Assembly (NCBI GenBank): GCA_030611625.1 | Contig: JAUWPK010000028.1 | Location: 1-15,004, forward strand | Reading direction: 5' to 3' | Source of the DNA: Promethearchaeum sp. | GTDB lineage: Archaea; Asgardarchaeota; Lokiarchaeia; Sigyniarchaeales; Promethearchaeaceae | DNA length: 15,004 bases | Shown here: in pieces, positions 13,558 through 15,004 of the stretch | How positions within the stretch are numbered: the first letter of the stretch is position 1 | Layout: every line of letters begins with the position of its first letter | Position numbers and translations under genes: made by a program | Notes under the pieces: generated by a model | Seen by the model: only the letters and a program-made list of their open reading frames with translations | Databases searched by the model: none | Told to the model about the DNA's origin: nothing

Positions 13558-14836
13558 AAGATATGTCGATACTGAATCTTGCGGTGATTTTAGAAAGAAC
13601 GGAGTCGTTTGGAGGCAAATTTTCAATTTCAACAGCGTTTTCTAGTATCTGGCGTTCTTTTTGGGTTGCTTCATGGATAAGACGCTCGATTTCGAGGAGG
13701 TTTAGTGGTGGTAGTGGCGGGGAATTGATGGAATTTGTGAGTTCAGGATTTGATTTGAATTGTTTAATATATTGCAGGGCGAGAGCGGTGGTAGAGCGGC
13801 GGTAGAATTCGAGGAGTGGCGGAATTTCGTTAATATCAAAATTACGGACACTTGTGGATCCGGAAATGGCAATTTTATATAATTGAGCACCAGTCGGGCA
13901 TAAATTTTCGGGGCTGATGATTAATTTCCGTAGTTGATCTGAATCGTTGATGATTCCGTGAAGTGAGCGGATGGGGCAGTTTTTAGCGTAAATATAGGCG
14001 ATTTTTTTATATTTTTTTAGCGGTTCGAGCGATGAAACAGCCGTATTTGATATATCAACGGAATATAAATCAGGAAGTGAAGCAATTCCATCGATAGATT
14101 TAATCTTTGTGTCGGAAAGTGAAATTGAATCTAATTTTTTCATTCCATCGAGCCCTTCAATTTTAGAAATGGGGTTGGAATTTAGTCTTATTTTTTGGAG
14201 GGTTTGCATCTTGGTAAGATTTTCGATTTTGGAGATGTTATTGTTGGAAAGATAAATCCCATAGATATCCTTAAAACCATCTAACCCTTCAATTTTGGAA
14301 ATGTTGTTGTTGGATAGGTTCAGTTCCCTCAGATTTTCCAAGCCATCGAGCCCCTCGATTTTGGAGATCTGGTTGTGAGATAGGTCCAATGTTTCTAATT
14401 TATTTAAAATTTCCAAGACAGGGATTTTGTTGAGGTTTGCATGCGATAAATTAAGGCGGCGGAGTTTTTTCAGGTTTTGGAGCCCTTCAATCACTTTAAC
14501 ATGTGTATATGATAGATCGAGATATCTTAAATGTTTTAGAGTATCAATCCCTTCGATTTCTCGGGCGGGGAGGTGCAAACTTAACTTTTGTATGTTTTTA
14601 AAGATTCTGAGATCGATTTTTTCCTTAATCGGTGAACGTATCGAAAACTCTGTCAAATACGGGGCGATCACATTAAAATTGGGAAGATCATCAAAGGAAT
14701 TAATCCTATAAAGGTTGCTTGAATCTAAATCTAATGTGGGTTCTTCGTAACTACCTTCGATTGGCCTTGTTATCATTTTTCCGTATCGATTTTTGAATTG
14801 AATTTCGCCAATTTCCCAACGTTCTATTTTTTCCAT
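13556..14836 (-). CDS. leucine-rich-repeat protein, SDS22-like
   Basis: A 426-residue protein with no signal peptide, expected in the cytosol. From the ATG, residues 1-70 form a strand-rich cap. About ten 22-residue repeats (roughly 75-300) follow the pattern LxxLRELNLSNNNISKIEGLDG, typical of SDS22-type LRRs, which form a curved protein-binding surface. Three repeats keep the SKIEGLDG string exactly. Residues 300-426 form an alpha-helical tail after a proline-rich stretch (SPPLPPLNLLE). The frame opens at TTG 14845, but ATG 14836 is preferred: GGAG at 14848-14851 is only two bases from the TTG and 11 from the ATG. The DNA has a 66-base period and visibly more G and C than its neighbours, suggesting recent repeat expansion or transfer. 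LRR scaffolds are common in Asgard genomes. The binding partner is unknown. Confidence 0.85.
   Translation of the reverse strand: MEKIERWEIGEIQFKNRYGKMITRPIEGSYEEPTLDLDSSNLYRINSFDDLPNFNVIAPYLTEFSIRSPIKEKIDLRIFKNIQKLSLHLPAREIEGIDTLKHLRYLDLSYTHVKVIEGLQNLKKLRRLNLSHANLNKIPVLEILNKLETLDLSHNQISKIEGLDGLENLRELNLSNNNISKIEGLDGFKDIYGIYLSNNNISKIENLTKMQTLQKIRLNSNPISKIEGLDGMKKLDSISLSDTKIKSIDGIASLPDLYSVDISNTAVSSLEPLKKYKKIAYIYAKNCPIRSLHGIINDSDQLRKLIISPENLCPTGAQLYKIAISGSTSVRNFDINEIPPLLEFYRRSTTALALQYIKQFKSNPELTNSINSPPLPPLNLLEIERLIHEATQKERQILENAVEIENLPPNDSVLSKITARFSIDIS
14160..14380 (-). repeat. 66-base DNA repeats inside the LRR gene
   Basis: On the plus strand, near-copies of ATTTTGGAGATGTTATTG start at 14160, 14226, 14292 and 14358, exactly 66 bases apart. 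The copies at 14226 and 14292 agree at 21 of 23 bases. This equals one 22-residue repeat per unit and points to tandem duplication at DNA level. Confidence 0.85.
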
Positions 14837-14847
14837 AGTCTTCAACG

Positions 14848-14851
14848 CTCC
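14848..14851 (-). promoter_or_regulatory. Shine-Dalgarno site deciding the LRR start
   Basis: GGAG on the minus strand (within AAAAAGGAGCG). Spacing is 11 bases to the ATG at 14836 and only two to the TTG at 14845, so the ATG is chosen. Confidence 0.6.
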
Positions 14852-14891
14852 TTTTTAACAATAATCTTTAAAAAAATAAAAAAAGACCGAG

Positions 14892-14899
14892 TATTTAAA
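14892..14899 (-). promoter_or_regulatory. TATA box of the LRR gene
   Basis: The minus strand reads TTTAAATA, an exact archaeal consensus match. Transcription would start near 14870, leaving a leader of about 34 bases containing GGAG. The site is nearly palindromic, so it could also serve the plus strand. Confidence 0.55.
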
Positions 14900-14967
14900 T
14901 GAATCGGGCGCTTTGGCTTAGTAAAACTTCAACCTTATCATCAAATTAAATTAAAAAAAAAATAGAG

Positions 14968-15004
14968 ATGCAATTTAATCGAATCGATCCATCCAGGCCG
15001 TACT
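14968..15004 (+). CDS. possible start of a plus-strand gene, cut by window edge
   Basis: An ATG at 14968 opens a frame of 12 codons (MQFNRIDPSRPY) that runs off the window. An AT-rich tract lies upstream (14942-14963). The fragment is too short to judge and no family is recognisable. Confidence 0.22.
   Translation, partial: MQFNRIDPSRPY

Noticed and set aside
14080..14560. Regular repeats considered as a CRISPR-like array
   Set aside because: The 66-base period codes for 22-residue leucine-rich repeats with no unique spacers; it is a protein repeat.
14837..14845. TTG at 14845 as the LRR start
   Set aside because: Only two bases separate it from the GGAG site; the ATG at 14836 has proper spacing.

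Overview
The window is AT-rich, densely coded archaeal DNA, most likely from an Asgard archaeon (Lokiarchaeia or Heimdallarchaeia-like). That placement is an inference. It rests on a TATA-binding protein, an RPB9/TFS-type zinc ribbon, a Pelota/eRF1-like protein, TATA boxes 25-35 bases upstream of starts, mixed leaderless and Shine-Dalgarno starts, a surface protein with a C-terminal membrane anchor, an SDS22-like leucine-rich-repeat protein, and bacterial-looking catabolic genes. No rRNA, tRNA, CRISPR array, insertion sequence or integrase was seen.

Layout. Positions 1-554 (minus) hold a TBP gene cut by the window edge. Positions 555-1169 are a mostly empty AT-rich gap. Three plus-strand genes follow: a small zinc ribbon (1170-1430), a glycerophosphodiester phosphodiesterase (1513-2244) and a short-chain dehydrogenase (2325-3140). 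A Pelota/eRF1-like gene lies on the minus strand (3194-3997). It diverges from a membrane-anchored beta-helix acyltransferase-like gene (4090-4983), which is followed by a small conserved-looking orphan (5088-5399) and a membrane-tethered solute-binding protein (5624-6823).

Positions 6898-11327 are one tight minus-strand operon, read from right to left: a GlpA-like FAD/[2Fe-2S] dehydrogenase, a GlpB-like FAD/NAD oxidoreductase, a DUF1667 protein and an M20 aminoacylase/carboxypeptidase. The joints between these genes are a zero-base junction, a one-base gap and a 14-base overlap. A malic enzyme (11460-12836) diverges from this operon. It is followed by an unrecognised 161-residue protein (13032-13517), a leucine-rich-repeat protein on the minus strand (13556-14836), and perhaps the first codons of another plus-strand gene at the right edge.

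Functional reading. Glycerophosphodiesterase plus the GlpA/GlpB/DUF1667 operon could carry glycerophosphodiesters to sn-glycerol-3-phosphate and then to dihydroxyacetone phosphate. Malic enzyme links C4 acids with pyruvate. The M20 hydrolase and the solute-binding protein suggest use of amino-acid or peptide-derived substrates. The whole fits a heterotroph feeding on detrital lipid and peptide, but only the gene order and motifs are seen directly. The left end carries information-processing genes (TBP, zinc ribbon, eRF1-like).
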